A program made the position numbers and the translations under genes. From NCBI RefSeq assembly GCF_000346465.2, contig NC_034009.1, forward strand, positions 14,954,590 through 15,018,589: a stretch of DNA of 64,000 nt. The letters are read 5' to 3'. This document shows, one piece after another, positions 1 through 11,319 of the stretch; position 1 is the stretch's first letter; each line of letters begins with the position of its first letter. The notes below the pieces were generated by a model. It was not told the origin of the DNA, made no database searches, and worked only from the letters and a program-made list of their open reading frames with translations. The DNA is from Prunus persica (Eukaryota; Streptophyta; Magnoliopsida; Rosales; Rosaceae).

Positions 1-17
1 TCCTCACCTCTTCCTAT

Positions 18-540
18 GTAAGTGTTTAGGTCCTTTTTGAATGTATTTGTGTTGGGAGTATTTATGTGTGGATTGACTAACATGGCGTTTGTTTTGCAGG
101 CCTTTGGCGAGATGTACGTCAGCATGGCCAAGGCTGACAAGGAGATCCAGAGGCTGAAGAGGCGGGATGAGCTAGCCAAGAGCAAAATGGCGGAGGCGCA
201 GGAGGCCATCCGAGAGAAGAACGCCTTGCTGGTTCAAAAGACGGCCCTGGCCAAGGAGGTGGAGGAGCTGAAGAGATCGAGGGCCGAGGAGATGGCTGCT
301 GCCCGAGTCGAGGTGATTGAGTCCTTCCGATCCTCAGAGAAGCTGAAGAGCTACATCATGGACCGACTGGTTGATGAGCAGCTTCGCTGGGAAGATAGGT
401 TGGTTAGGTTCAACCCCTCGGTGGAGATTAACTTTGACACCAGTGGCGAGCCTCCTGCACATACCCCTCCTGCTGATGCTAGCGCCCCGACACCAGAGGC
501 TGAGCCTGCCAGTGAGGATGCCCCGTCGACCGAGTCTTGA
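18..540 (+). CDS. Tat-element antisense additional ORF (coiled coil), last intron and exon
   Basis: The reading frame runs antisense to gag-pol, between pol and the missing 3' LTR, where Tat elements carry an additional ORF of unknown role. The visible exon is 100-540, about 147 codons ending in TGA. It is preceded by a convincing intron at 18-99: GTAAGT donor, TGACTAAC branch point at 74-81 and TTTTGCAG acceptor. The start codon must lie in an upstream exon beyond the left edge. The exon encodes a long charged helix rich in K, E, A and R, with heptad-like spacing predictive of a coiled coil, then an acidic Pro/Ala/Thr-rich tail. No enzymatic motif is visible. Function is unknown. The spliced antisense layout argues for a separately transcribed gene rather than a chance ORF. 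Confidence 0.7.
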
Positions 541-861
541 AGGCGTTGCCTTCGTTATGTTTTACAGTGATTTTGTACTTTAGTGATTGTGTTGGAACAC
601 TGGTTATTTTGTTTATGTATGAACACTTGTCCTTGCCTGGAGCAAGGGTGTTTTTATTTATGATATGAGACTTGGTTTGATATCAATTGTGTTAGTAAAA
701 ATGATAACAATGTGAGTGTATGAGAATGAGCCGGAGTCAGGCATTTCATTGAAATAGATGCCGAAAGGCAGAAGGTACAAGTGGTCTAGGGTCTAGATAC
801 CTTACTCCTACCTTACAGTAAATAATCAAGACCAAAGTATTGTCCTAGGGTCTAGATATGT
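541..861. other. Spacer between antisense ORF and pol of the Tat element
   Basis: AT-rich sequence between two convergent coding regions, which must hold the 3' ends of both transcripts. A short repeat (GTCTAGGGTCTAGATA and variants) occurs at about 785-800 and 846-860. No ORF of note was seen. Confidence 0.4.
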
Positions 862-3800
862 TTACTTGTAATAATACTTGAGGTGGTCAGCATTCCACGG
901 GTGAGGCAGCGTCTTGCCTGTGGAATCACGAAGCTGATAAGTGCCGGGGCGGCAGATTTTGATAATCTCATAAGGACCTTCCCATGTAGGGCCGAGGGTA
1001 CCTTCGCTGGGATTTTTGGTAGCCAAGGAAACTTTGCGCATGACCCAGTCCCCCATTTTGAAAGCACGGGGCTTGACTCGGGAGTCGTAATATTTGGCGA
1101 TCCGTTGTTTGTACGCGACATTACCATGTTCGATTGGTCCCGGAGCTCGTCAATGAAGTCGAGGTTGAGGGCCAACTGCTCGTCATTGGCCGTGGCATCG
1201 TAAGTGGAGGTTCGGTATGTGGGCTGGCCAATCTCTACGGAGCCACGGCCTCGGTTCCAAATGATAGGGAGAACGGCGTTTCACCCGTGGATGTGCGGAA
1301 AGTGGTGCGGTAGGACCAGAGTACTTCTGGGAGTAGTTCTGGCCAGCAGCCCTTGGCTTTGTCAAGTTTTGTCTTGAGGGTCTTCTTGATAATTTTGTTC
1401 ACGGCTTCGACCTGGCCATTGGACTGAGGATGGGCTGGGGAGGCGAAACATAGACGAATCTTGAGGTTGGAACAAAATTGTTTGAATTTGGCGTTGTCAA
1501 ATTGCCGGCCATTGTCGGTGACGATGGAGTTAGGGATGCCGAAGCGACATACAATGTTTTGCCACACAAAGGATTCGATGCGAGCCGCAGTGATGGTGGC
1601 CAAGGCTTCGGCCTCAGCCCACTTGGTGAAGTAGTCTACGGCCACGACTGCATACTTGACTTGGCCCTTGCCCTCTGGCATAGGTCCAATGAGATCCAGT
1701 CCCCATTGGGCAAATGGCCAAGGGCTGACGATGGCAGTCAACGGTTCAGCCGGGAGTTGTGGAATGTTGGCAAATCGCTGACACTTGTCGCATTTCTGGG
1801 TGAATTCCTGGGCGTCAGTGTGGAGCGATGGCCAGAAGTATCCTTGGCGGATTGCCTTATGGGCCAGCGAGCGTGCGCCCGAGTGGTTACCGCATATGCC
1901 TTCATGGATTTCTCGGAGGACATAGTGACCCTCCTCTGGAGTCAGGCATCGGAGGTAAGGAAGGCTGAAACCCCGCTTGTATAAGGAGCCGTTAATGATC
2001 AGGAAACGGGCAGAGCGATGGCGAACGCGTCGTGCTTCTGCCGGATTAGCCGGTAGTGTTCGGTTCTGTAAGAACTGGAGGATGGGGTCCATCCATGTAG
2101 GGCTGTGATCAATAGTGCAGATGAGTGGGGCTTGTGTGCTGGGCTGGGCCAAAAACTCGATGTGGATGTGGCGACCCATTCCTTGTTCCAAGGCTGATGC
2201 CAACCTGGCTAGTGCATCGGCATGGCTATTCTCGGAGCGCGGCACTTGCCTGATAGAGTGGGCGTGGAAGGTCGCCAGCAAGTGCCGAACGCGCTGGAGG
2301 TAGGCCGTCATAGAGGCATCCTTAGCCGTGAAGTCCTGGTTGACCTGGTGGACCACGAGTTGTGAATCGCTGAATATCTGAATTTGCCTGGCGTCCATCT
2401 CTTTGGCTAATCGAAGACCAGCTAAGAGTGCTTCATATTCGGCCTCATTGTTGGAGGCTTGGAATTTGAAGCGAAGGGCGTACTCGAGGGCAACCTTGTC
2501 TGGGGAGATGAGAACAAGGCCGGCCCCACAGCCCTGGGCATTAGAAGAGCCGTCTACGAATAAGGTCCACAGGGGCTGGGTTAGGTCGAGATTGCCTTCG
2601 GTGGGGGTTTGGTCCTGGCTGGGAGGGGGATTAGGTTCGGTTATGGGCTGGATGGCTGCCGAAGCTTGAGGCTCCGTGAATTCGGATAAGAAGTCAGCAA
2701 CGGCCTGTCCCCTCATAGCCGGGCGGGGTTTGTAATGAAGATCAAACTCGCCCAGTTCAATGGCCCATTTGACCAGCCTCCCAGAAGTTTCTGGGTTCTG
2801 CAACACCTGTCGGAGTGGTTGGTTGGTTAAGACATGGATGGTGTGAGCTTGGAAATATGGTCGGAGGCGTCTTGCTGAGACGACCAGGGCGAACGCCAAT
2901 TTTTCGATGTCCGGGTACCGAACTTCGGCATCTTGCAATGCTTTACTAACATAATGCACTGGGTGTTCCGCGTTGTCTTTTGATCGGATGAGCACAGAGC
3001 TAACAGCCGAAGCTGAGATGGAGAGATAAATCACGAGGATGTCTCCGTGCTCAGGGGTTGACAATAAAGGGGCCCGGCCCATATACTCCTTGAGCTCGCT
3101 GAAAGCCGTGTCGCATTCAGCAGTCCAGGTGATGTTTCTTTTGGTGCCTTTAAGGGCCTTGAAGAATGGGGCGCAGCGGTCAGTGGCTTTGGAGATAAAT
3201 CTGGTCAGGGCTGCGACACGCCCTGTAAGGCTTTGGATATCTTTGACCGTCTTAGGTACCGTCATGTCTAAGATGGCCTGGATCTTTTCTGGATTGGCCT
3301 CAATACCTCTCTGGCTGATCATGAAGCCCAGGAATTTGCCGGAAGCCACCCCGAATGCACATTTGGTGGGGTTAAGCCTCATTTTGTACTGCTTCAGGAT
3401 GGTGAACATGGCAGAGAGGTTAGGGATGTGTTGGTCAGCCGTGCGACTCTTGACTAGCATGTCATCGACATAGACCTCCATGGTATTGCCAATCAAGGGG
3501 GCGAAGAGGTGGTTCACCAGACGCTGATAAGTAGCCCCGGCGTTTTTGAGGCCAAAGGGCATCACCTTATAGCAGTAGAGGCCGCGGTCCGTAATGAAAG
3601 AGGTGTGGGCCTGATCTTCGGGGTGCATGAAGATCTGGTTGTAACCTGAATAAGCATCCATGAAGCTAAGGAGGGCGTGGCCGGCTGTGGCGTCGACTAA
3701 CTGGTCAATGCGGGGTAACGGGAAGCTGTCCTTTGGGCAAGCCCGATTAAGATTGGTGTAGTCGACACACATGCGCCAGCCCTTTCTTGGCTTGCGGACC

Positions 3801-5110
3801 ATCACGACGTTAGACAGCCATGTAGGATAATCAACCTCCCTGATGAATCCGATGTTGCTCAATCGATCCACCTCCGCCCTCATGGCCTCATAGCGCTCGG
3901 GATCATAAGCGCGGCGCTTCTGTCGGACTGGTCTGACGGCAGGATTGACGCTAAGCCTATGGGATATGATGTCTGGTGATATGCCAGGCATGTCATTGTA
4001 GGACCATGCGAAGACTTCGGAGTTGAGGCGGAGGAAGGCGACCAAGTCAGAGCGAAGTTCTGGCGAGATGGAGGTGCCGATCCGGACTTGTCGATCCGGG
4101 ATATCGTCATGGAGGGTAACCAGCTCCAGGCCCTCCATGGGTTCGGCCTGTGGTGCGATGGACTCCTCCCTTGGGTCTTCAGGTGGTTCTGTGCCAGCTT
4201 GAGGAGGGGCGGGAGCCATGGTTACCGAAAGGGCCTCGCTCCTAGGTTGGCGATTGGTGGATTTTACTGCTGAAGCATAGCAGCTTCGGGCCCCGAGTTG
4301 GTCGCCGCGCACCGTGCCTGGGCCATTAGGAGTGGGAAACTTCAACAGCAGCATATGCGTGGAAATAAAAGCTCTCATTTGGGCCAGGGCTGGGCGGCCG
4401 AGGATGACGTTGTAGGCTGTGGGGCAATCGACGATAAGGAAGGGGGTAGTGATCGTCGTCCGCTGGGGTGCGGCCCCAATTGAGATAGGGAGATGAATGC
4501 TGCCAATGGGCTGGACCACATCACCCGAGAAGCTCACAAGGGGTGTGATGTTTCGGTCGAGTAGGTGAGGCGGGACCTGGAGTTCATTGAAGGCCTCGGC
4601 AAACATTACACTGACCGAGCTGCCAGTGTCCACCAGGATACGCCCAACGTCGAAGTTAGAAATGTCAGCCCGGATAATGAGTGGATCGTCATGGGGGAGG
4701 ATAACACCATGCTCCTCCTCCTCCTCGCAGAAGGTAATGGGGGCCCAGCCAGTCCTGTGGGTCTTTGGCAAGCGTCCCTGCTCGGTGCTGAAGACCTGGT
4801 GCGCATAGGTGGAGCAGACATAATGTTTGATGGAGTTGTTGGAGGTGCCAGCCAGGGTAGGACCTCCGCTGATGGTGGAGATCATGTTGATTTGTCGTTG
4901 GTGAGGGTTAGGCGGGGCTGGTATGTTGCGTACATAGTTGTCCAGCTTTCCCTCGCGGATGAGCCCTTCAATTATGTTGCGCAAGGCAACACAAGATTCG
5001 GTGTCATGGCCGCTGAATTGATGAAAGCGGCAGAAGACACCCGTGTTTGGCATGGGCTTGCTGGATGGTCTCCGGGGGGGTGGCTTGGGGATGATAGGAG
5101 CTTCACGCAC
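862..5110 (-). CDS. pol: Tat-lineage Pol polyprotein (PR-RT-RH-aRH-INT), frameshifted near C-terminus
   Basis: The polyprotein replicates and integrates the element. The main frame (5110-1235, 1291 codons) shows a Cys/His cluster near residue 27, an aspartic protease DTGSS near 160, reverse transcriptase with YVDDM near 545, a degenerate first RNase H, and a second archaeal-type RNase H starting FVDGSS near 848. The integrase has an HHCC zinc region near 1070-1100 and the D, D and E of the catalytic core (DLIGP, TDNGRQF, NGQVE). At about 1236 a one-base deletion moves the frame. The C-terminal integrase tail is read in another frame, with a further shift near 1100, and ends at 862 (AFKMGDWVMRK). 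The main enzyme domains are therefore open but the tail is broken twice. The frame opens about 100 bases after gag ends, so gag and pol are separate frames here. Confidence 0.92.
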
Positions 5111-5212
5111 CAGACATTCTCGTAGTGGTGTTGAGGGTGGTAAATACTTTCGAACCTGGGCCTGGGTGTGAATGGAAGTGGGGCCCGATCAGCAGGTCTA
5201 GGAGGGTGCTCG

Positions 5213-6721
5213 CTAGAGTGTGGTGGTTGCCATGTCTGCCACGTTTGTTATACCGAAGGGATGCTGGTAGCTATCCTTCCGCTTATGTTGTTGGTTGTCC
5301 TGGGCACTCGGGGCAGGGGTAGAATGCTGAGGTGGGGCTGGGGCGGGTGCTAAAGCAGGTGGAGGATCAGCGAAAGCGTTGCGCATCAGGTTAGCTGGGC
5401 CACGCTTGGAATTGAAGTATTCGGCCTTAGCATGGACTGCTGCCTGCTTCATCAGCTCTGCATATGTGTTCCAACTGTTGCTATGAACAAGGTAGCGGAA
5501 GTTGGACTCGCGGAGGCCGCTCTTAAAAGCGCCGAACGCAGCGCGATCGTCAGTGTCTGGGCAGCGGGAGTACTCATGACTGAACCGAGCTGCATATTCC
5601 CGAAGGGGTTCGTCCTCAGCCTGCCTAAGCATATACAAGTCGTCGGCAGAGTATAGGCGATCAGTCTGGATCATAAAATGGTCCAGGAACGTCTGCTTGA
5701 GACTATCGAAGGAGTTGATGGTGCAAGGGTGGAGCCTGTAGAACCAATTCAGGGCCGCGCCGCTGAGAGTGGAAGGGAAAAGGAGGCACATGCCTTCATC
5801 AGTGAGGCCTTTGCACCCAAGGGCAGACTGGAAGGAGTGGATGTGGGTGAGAGGGTCCTCCGTGCCAGTGTAGAAAGCGATGCGGAGTGGCTGGATATCT
5901 TTCTCCTGGTGGTAGTGGAGGATGCATTCGGTAAAGGACCCTGGTCGTGGTTTTGCCCAGAGGGGTTGATGGCTGCGTTGTTGTTCGCTTTCCAGGCGCC
6001 GGACCTTTTCAAAGAGAAGCCTCATGGCCGGGTCGGCATGAGGAAGAGTTTCAGGTGCCAAAGGCCTGAGGGCGGGGCAGACAGGGACTGGGGATTGTTC
6101 CCAATTTTCCAGCGCCCCGGTGTGGTAATTTGGCCAGGTCTCTGAATTATAAAATTCCCAAGTATCCGAGTCCCCGACACCTTCCTCGTCGGGTATGCGG
6201 ACGGGGGCTGGCGAAGGGCCCAGGTGTGTCACCCGTGGGTCTTCGTGGTTGACAGGGATAGGGATCGGCCTTGGCTGACGGTCCGAGAGGCGATCCCTGC
6301 AATCTTGGTAGATCCTGACTGGTTCATGGGGCCGGTCCCTCGGTAGGGGAACGCAAAGGGGTCGTGACTGGGTTATCTCCGGATGAAGGTGGTCTTTACC
6401 CTTGCGAAGCCTAGCTTGGGCCGAGGCACTGTGGCTGGAATGTACTGGCTGGTTCGGCTGAGTAAGCCCAACGTTCTGGGTGAGGTCGTGCTGGGCATCC
6501 TGGGTGTGAGTCCTTTCCCAGTTCCGCTTTAAAACACGGTAGTCATGTTCTAGCTCAACGTTCCTGCAATGAAGGTGCTCGTATTTTTTCGACATTTTAG
6601 TGACACTGTCGCGGAGGAGCTCCACTTCTGCCTGGAGAGTGGCATCTTCCGAAGATTTTCTTCCAAAAGTACCATCGCGGGGGGTATGATGCTGGGTATC
6701 GCGGCTATCCTCGGTCGGCAT
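5213..6721 (-). CDS. gag: Tat-lineage Gag
   Basis: A 502-codon open frame between the primer-binding site and pol. Gag forms the cytoplasmic virus-like particle that packages element RNA. Residues about 40-65 form a short coiled coil. The middle is Pro/Arg-rich linker, and residues about 255-410 carry the Retrotrans_gag fold, with recognisable stretches such as FYTGTEDPLTHI, LSGAALNWFYRL and DHFMIQTDRLYS. A basic and proline-rich tail follows. There is no CCHC knuckle in this frame; a Cys/His motif sits at the start of pol instead. The start chosen is the first ATG after the PBS-side leader, and the frame is uninterrupted. Confidence 0.9.
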   Translation of the reverse strand: MPTEDSRDTQHHTPRDGTFGRKSSEDATLQAEVELLRDSVTKMSKKYEHLHCRNVELEHDYRVLKRNWERTHTQDAQHDLTQNVGLTQPNQPVHSSHSASAQARLRKGKDHLHPEITQSRPLCVPLPRDRPHEPVRIYQDCRDRLSDRQPRPIPIPVNHEDPRVTHLGPSPAPVRIPDEEGVGDSDTWEFYNSETWPNYHTGALENWEQSPVPVCPALRPLAPETLPHADPAMRLLFEKVRRLESEQQRSHQPLWAKPRPGSFTECILHYHQEKDIQPLRIAFYTGTEDPLTHIHSFQSALGCKGLTDEGMCLLFPSTLSGAALNWFYRLHPCTINSFDSLKQTFLDHFMIQTDRLYSADDLYMLRQAEDEPLREYAARFSHEYSRCPDTDDRAAFGAFKSGLRESNFRYLVHSNSWNTYAELMKQAAVHAKAEYFNSKRGPANLMRNAFADPPPALAPAPAPPQHSTPAPSAQDNQQHKRKDSYQHPFGITNVADMATTTL

Positions 6722-6814
6722 AGCAGAATGTGGGGTGAAGAAGAGGCGACGGGGCCTGAGGGGTGAAGGAGCCAGCTGGGCTGATAGAGAATGCGGGGAT
6801 TCAAGTGTCGATTT

Positions 6815-6830
6815 CCCACAGACGGCGCCA
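6815..6830 (-). other. Primer-binding site of the Tat element
   Basis: On the minus strand TGGCGCCGTCTGTGGG lies three bases inside the 5' LTR. The TGGCGCC core is common to Tat and Athila primer sites, where a tRNA 3' end primes minus-strand DNA synthesis. Confidence 0.75.
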
Positions 6831-6833
6831 AAC

Positions 6834-7340
6834 TGTTGATACTCAAAATGGCCCGGCCAATATTGAGTCCAACTTAGTGATTAGATGTGCTGGGTCTTCA
6901 GCAGGGAAGAGGGCTGAGGCCCTTGGTGAAATATAGGTTGATGGGAAACCTGCAGAAGACAAAGTGGGAGAAGCAATCGTTAAGCTTCGGACACCGGTGT
7001 GGTGCCGGCCGAAGGCTCTCCGATGCCTAAGTCAGTTACAAGTAGTAATTCTGGCAGAGTAACAGTAAAAGTGGGAGAATAGTTGTCCTTTGTACCTGGA
7101 TACTGTTCCCTATTTATAGGGAGGTGAGGGTAGGAGGTTTGCACAAAGTTCCAATGTGGGACTTTGTGCAAGTCGTCGTGGTGGCGACACGTGTCCTGGA
7201 GATTAGGTTTGGCAGTTGGGAGCTTCGGCAGGTGTCTGGCACCTCAGAAGTGTGTCTTCCTTCGGCACAGGAGAAGGCGTGGCTGCCTTGGTGCTAGTCA
7301 CTTTGGTGCTGGGTCTGCTCGGTTCATTATGGTGCAAACA
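6834..7340 (-). repeat. 5' LTR of the Tat element
   Basis: A 507-bp LTR bounded by TGTT...AACA (TGTTGATACTC at 6834 on the plus strand, GTGCAAACA ending at 7340). The inner edge abuts the PBS. The outer edge abuts sequence repeated elsewhere in the window without the LTR, which fixes the boundary. Confidence 0.85.
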
Positions 7341-7662
7341 CTTCCCATTTTGATCATTAACTGCATTAAGAGCTTAGAACTGAAGAGACATTATAGAATC
7401 AAAATACCCTTTTGTTAAATGTAAATGCACTTAATATTTTGAGTTGATTTCATTTCTCTGGAAGAAACTTGGATTTTTGTTGTACCCAAATTGACTTTAA
7501 CTGTTTTGTTTCAAGTTACTTTCATTGTCAAAAACTTATGCGCAGAACATGATATATAACAATGATATAGCTGATCCAACACTTCATTAATAACCAGGCT
7601 TATAAGGAATGAATGAATTATATATACTTTTCATAAAAATTCCTGAAATATTCAGTACAAAA

Positions 7663-8640
7663 TCAATGATCACTATACACAATTTCACCTAACAGTAACC
7701 GACCAAAATCGATCGTTTTGGTCGCAGAAATTAACATGTGGAAGTCTCTCATGGTTTTGAAGTTATCTTCAATAACCACATGTTTCTCCATCTCTTCGAG
7801 GACAAGGCGAGCATCTTCTCTATCCCTCTGCCGCTGCTTTTTGATGAACTCATTGGCTCTCATAATTTCTGCCTCTGCATCTCCAAGCCTCTCGTTCTTG
7901 GCTTCGGTGGTAATTGTTGTAGTGTAGAGAGCACTGTTATGTTCTGCCTTAAGGATTGTGTTGGCAAACCGAGTCTTCAACATTGCAACCCTAGCAGCCC
8001 TTCTCGGAGACAGATTGTGATTGATCTCTTGATTCGATGCAGAGGTGGCTTTGACAGGAGAGGCACGACAGAGATGATGGCGTAGAACTGTGACTGGTGT
8101 TTCACAGCAACTTTGGGATTGGGATGAAGAAACCTCACAAGAAGTTGATGGGGTACAGGGAAGGCCATGATCACCACCTTCAAGTTCCTTGTTCAAACCC
8201 AAAGCACCTTCAAATTTCCTCTTCACACCCAACCCATAATCAACTTTATTTTTCTTGGAAGCCAAGCCACCATCCACTTTCTTCTTCAAACCATCTTCAA
8301 GTTTCCTCTTCAAGCCCAATTTACCACCATAACCGCTAAGACCATGTACGTCAATATCGGCCATCTTAGTTAAGATCGTCTCCCTCTTTACCCTCTTGCT
8401 TTCTTGACCCACAAACCACGTTTCAATGTCGGAATCGAAGTCGGAAAGCGGTGGAATTGGGTTTTTCAGAGGGCCGCTGACAACTTTCCTTGAAGAAGAG
8501 AAAGTTGAGGAAGACGAGAACGGGTTAGTCTTAGCATGACCAATCATTACATTCACAGAAGTCTTCGTTTTCAATGGTTTGCACGGTTGATTTGAGAGAA
8601 TGCTCTCAACCCAGGCTTTGGTGGTACCAGAGAAACGCAT
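7663..8640 (-). CDS. Bromodomain-less GTE-tail protein, copy A1
   Basis: An intact single-exon ORF of 325 codons. The C-terminal part resembles plant GTE (BET-type) transcription factors of the GTE8/GTE10 kind. About residues 211-234 (RRAARVAMLKTRFANTILKA) match the segment after the NET domain. About residues 265-293 (REDARLVLEEMEKHVVIEDN) match the Arg/Glu-rich helix that precedes the GTE C-terminus. No bromodomain or NET domain is present. The N-terminal 200 residues are Ser-rich, with a Gly/Lys-rich repeat (GLKRKLEDGLKKKVDGGL) that could act as a nuclear signal. In known GTEs these tails mediate contacts with other proteins, so a dominant-negative or adaptor role is possible; this is inference. 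The start is the first ATG after a leader containing AACCCTAACCCTAAAC (8710-8725), a telo-box-like motif. Identical in protein to the ORF at 49762-50739. Confidence 0.7.
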   Translation of the reverse strand: MRFSGTTKAWVESILSNQPCKPLKTKTSVNVMIGHAKTNPFSSSSTFSSSRKVVSGPLKNPIPPLSDFDSDIETWFVGQESKRVKRETILTKMADIDVHGLSGYGGKLGLKRKLEDGLKKKVDGGLASKKNKVDYGLGVKRKFEGALGLNKELEGGDHGLPCTPSTSCEVSSSQSQSCCETPVTVLRHHLCRASPVKATSASNQEINHNLSPRRAARVAMLKTRFANTILKAEHNSALYTTTITTEAKNERLGDAEAEIMRANEFIKKQRQRDREDARLVLEEMEKHVVIEDNFKTMRDFHMLISATKTIDFGRLLLGEIVYSDH

Positions 8641-8709
8641 GTTGAATTTGAATGAGATAGAAGAAAGTGAGCAAGTAAGGAATTAAGGGAGATAGACAGA
8701 GAAATATAG

Positions 8710-8725
8710 AACCCTAACCCTAAAC
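8710..8725 (-). promoter_or_regulatory. Telo-box-like motif upstream of GTE-tail ORF
   Basis: AACCCTAACCCTAAAC lies 70-85 bases before the ATG of the 7663-8640 ORF. The same motif occurs at the same place before all five copies. Telo-boxes (AAACCCTAA) are known promoter or leader elements in plant growth-related genes; use here is inferred. Confidence 0.4.
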
Positions 8726-8942
8726 GCCTATAGAGAGTGAATTGATGAAGAGAGTAAATGCAAGCCAAGTGAAGTGAGTTGATGAGAAATGAAAAATGAG
8801 TCTGTAAGACATAGGGAGAGTTAATCCTTAGTTGATTAGGAAACCCAAATGTATATAATAAATTTTTGCGTATCTCTCTTCTCCTCTTTTCAGTCTTTTT
8901 CAAATAATTTTTTTTTTCTTTCTTTTTTTGGGTCAAAGTCAA

Positions 8943-9999
8943 ATATTCGTATAAAAAAGTTTCATTTGTTTCCCTTATCTAAATTTTTTTATAAAGATAA
9001 TCTTACATATATATAATTTCATTTGTTTCCCTTATCTAAATTTTTTTATAAAGATAATCTTACATATATATAATAAAAAAAACACTCAAAATACTATAGA
9101 ATGCCCTTTGTTCATATAAAAATTAAAAAATAAAATTATTAATAAAATAAGGATAATATGGTAATTTTATTTTCATATTAAAAATAAAATAAGACAATGA
9201 ATCCTATTTTTATGAAACAAAACTACCCATTTTATCTTTTTTATTTCTAAAATAAAAAAGCAATAAGAAAGATTGTGTGCCAAGAGTCTAGATAAAATTG
9301 TGGACGAACATTTTTGAAAGATATTCATTTACTTGGTTGGGCACACACAATAACATACATAAATATGTTTATTACATGCTTAATTCATAAACAGATTAAT
9401 CAATTCATAATAATACCTACAAATAAGAATATTTAATATGATTGCCTTTCAAATTAGGGATTGGTTCATGAAGCGAATGAACATAATTTATGCCACAGTC
9501 CATCTTTCTACTATTTTCTATCTATTTTTTTCTTCTTTTTATTTATTTATTTATTTTTTCTGATTTTCTCTCATATTTTCTCTCATGGTCAATGGTCCAT
9601 GGTGGAACGACCTCGTCAGCCCTGACTGCTTGGGGACTAGGGATGTCCTTGCCTAGAAATTAATGTAAAGGTCAAGTCTGCCCTTGGTCACATGAATTAT
9701 GTTAATTAAGTATTCATTTAATTAGCTAATTAATGAGGCCTAAAATAAAGTTTATCTCCACAAATCAAGGAATAATGGAATCATTCAATTTCCATGATTT
9801 CATCTATCTCCTTCGATAAAGGGATAATTCCTTAAATAATTTGGCTACAAGATAATTCCCCTATCTATAGGCAAGGATAATCATTCCCCTATCATCATTA
9901 GAAATGTTGGATAAGATGTTTCTATTCAATTAAGATGTTTCTAGGAGTTTCCATTTAATTTGGTGGGATTTGAAATATGTCATGAGCTATATACCGGTG
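8943..9999. repeat. AT-rich intergenic part of GTE unit A1
   Basis: Non-coding. Unit A1 spans 7341-9999 and is followed head to tail by unit A2 at 10000 (CTTCCCATTTTGATC). It contains a ~58-bp tandem duplication (TTTCATTTGTTTCCCTTATC twice) absent from the other units. No gene seen. Confidence 0.7.
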
Positions 10000-10341
10000 C
10001 TTCCCATTTTGATCATTAACTGTATTAAGAGCTTAGAACTGAAGAGACATTACAGAATCAAAATACCCTTTTGTTAAATGTAAATGCACTTGATATTTTG
10101 AGTTAATTTAATTTCTCTGGAAGAAACTTGGATTTTTGTTGTACTCTTGTCTAACCCAAATTGACTTTAATTCGTTTTGTTTCAAGTTACTTTCATTGTC
10201 AAAACTTATGCGCAGAACATGATATATAATGATGATATAGCTGATCCAACACTTCATTAATAACCAGGCTTGTAAGGAATGAATGAATGAATGAATTATA
10301 TATACTTTTCATAAAAAATTCCTGAAATATTCAGTACAAAA

Positions 10342-11319
10342 TCAATGATCACTATACACAATTTCACCTAACAGTAAGCGACCAAAATCGATCGTTTTGG
10401 TCCCAGAAATTAACATGTTGAAGTCTCTCATGGTTTTGAAGTTATCATCAATAACCACATGTTTCTCCATCTCTTCGAGGGCAAGGCGAGCAGCTTCTCT
10501 ATCCCTCTGCCGCTGCTTTTTGATGAACTCATTGGCTCTCAAAATTTCTGCTTCTGCATCTCCAAGCCTCTCGTTCTTGGCTTCGGTGGTAATTGTTGTA
10601 GTGTAGAGAGCCCTGTTATGTTCTGCCTTAAGGATTGTGTTGGCAAACCGAGTCTTCAACATTGCAACCCTAGCAGCCCTTCTCGGAGACAGATTGTGAT
10701 TGATCTCTTGATTCGATGCAGAGGTGGCTTTGACAGGAGAGGCACGACAGAGATGATGGCGTAGAACTGTGACTGGTGTTTCACAGCAACTTTGGGATTG
10801 GGATGAAGAAACCTCACAAGAAGTTGATGGGGTACAGGGAAGGCCATGATCACCACCTTCAAGTTCCTTGTTCAAACCCAAAGCACCTTCAAATTTCCTC
10901 TTCACACCCAACCCATAATCAACTTTATTTTTCTTGGAAGCCAAGCCACCATCCACATTCTTCTTCAAACCATCTTCAAGTTTCCTCTTCAAGCCCAATT
11001 TACCACCATAACCGCTAAGACCGTGTACGTCAATATCGGCCATCTTAGTTAAGATCGTTTCCCTCTTTACCCTCTTGCTTTCTTGACCCACAAACCACGT
11101 TTCAATGTCGGAATCGAAGTCGGAAAGCGGTGGAATTGGGTTTTTCAGAGGGCCGCTGACAACTTTCCTTGAAGAAGAGAAAGTTGAGGAAGACGAGAAC
11201 GGGTTAGTCTTAGCATGACCAATCATTACATTCACAGAAGTCTTCGTTTTCAATGGTTTGCACGGTTGATTTGAGAGAATGCTCTCAACCCAGGCTTTGG
11301 TGGTACCAGAGAAACGCAT
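10342..11319 (-). CDS. Bromodomain-less GTE-tail protein, copy A2
   Basis: A second 325-codon member of the family, tandem to copy A1 and identical in protein to 52391-53368. It differs from A1 at a handful of residues: K to N in the Gly/Lys repeat, S to R before the conserved tail, EIM to EIL, REDARLV to REAARLA, IED to IDD, and FHMLISA to FNMLISG. REAARLA is closer to the GTE consensus than A1's version. All changes are substitutions and the frame is intact, so neither copy is obviously dead. The upstream region is cut by the assembly gap at 11494. No partner gene lies within the unit. Confidence 0.7.
   Translation of the reverse strand: MRFSGTTKAWVESILSNQPCKPLKTKTSVNVMIGHAKTNPFSSSSTFSSSRKVVSGPLKNPIPPLSDFDSDIETWFVGQESKRVKRETILTKMADIDVHGLSGYGGKLGLKRKLEDGLKKNVDGGLASKKNKVDYGLGVKRKFEGALGLNKELEGGDHGLPCTPSTSCEVSSSQSQSCCETPVTVLRHHLCRASPVKATSASNQEINHNLSPRRAARVAMLKTRFANTILKAEHNRALYTTTITTEAKNERLGDAEAEILRANEFIKKQRQRDREAARLALEEMEKHVVIDDNFKTMRDFNMLISGTKTIDFGRLLLGEIVYSDH

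Larger units (their letters stand above)
1..7340 (-). mobile_element. Ty3/gypsy Tat-lineage LTR retrotransposon, 3' end outside window
   Basis: Reading on the minus strand, the order is 5' LTR (7340-6834), primer-binding site, gag (6721-5213), pol (5110-862), then an extra ORF in the opposite direction (18-540). Pol has two RNase H domains, the usual reverse-transcriptase-linked one and a second archaeal-like one. With the antisense extra ORF between pol and the 3' LTR, this is diagnostic of the Tat lineage. The element was inserted directly in front of a repeated gene unit: the base after the LTR (7341) begins sequence also found at 10000, 49440 and 56359. CTTCC at 7341-7345 is therefore one copy of the expected 5-bp target-site duplication; the other is off the window. 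Gag and most of pol are open, so the insertion is not old. Confidence 0.93.

Noticed and set aside
883..6145. Many plus-strand ORFs over the Tat gag-pol region
   Set aside because: They lie antisense to a well-supported polyprotein and have no recognisable domains.
7718..8373. Plus-strand ORFs opposite the GTE-tail genes, repeated in each unit
   Set aside because: Conserved only because the opposite strand is duplicated; no domains seen.
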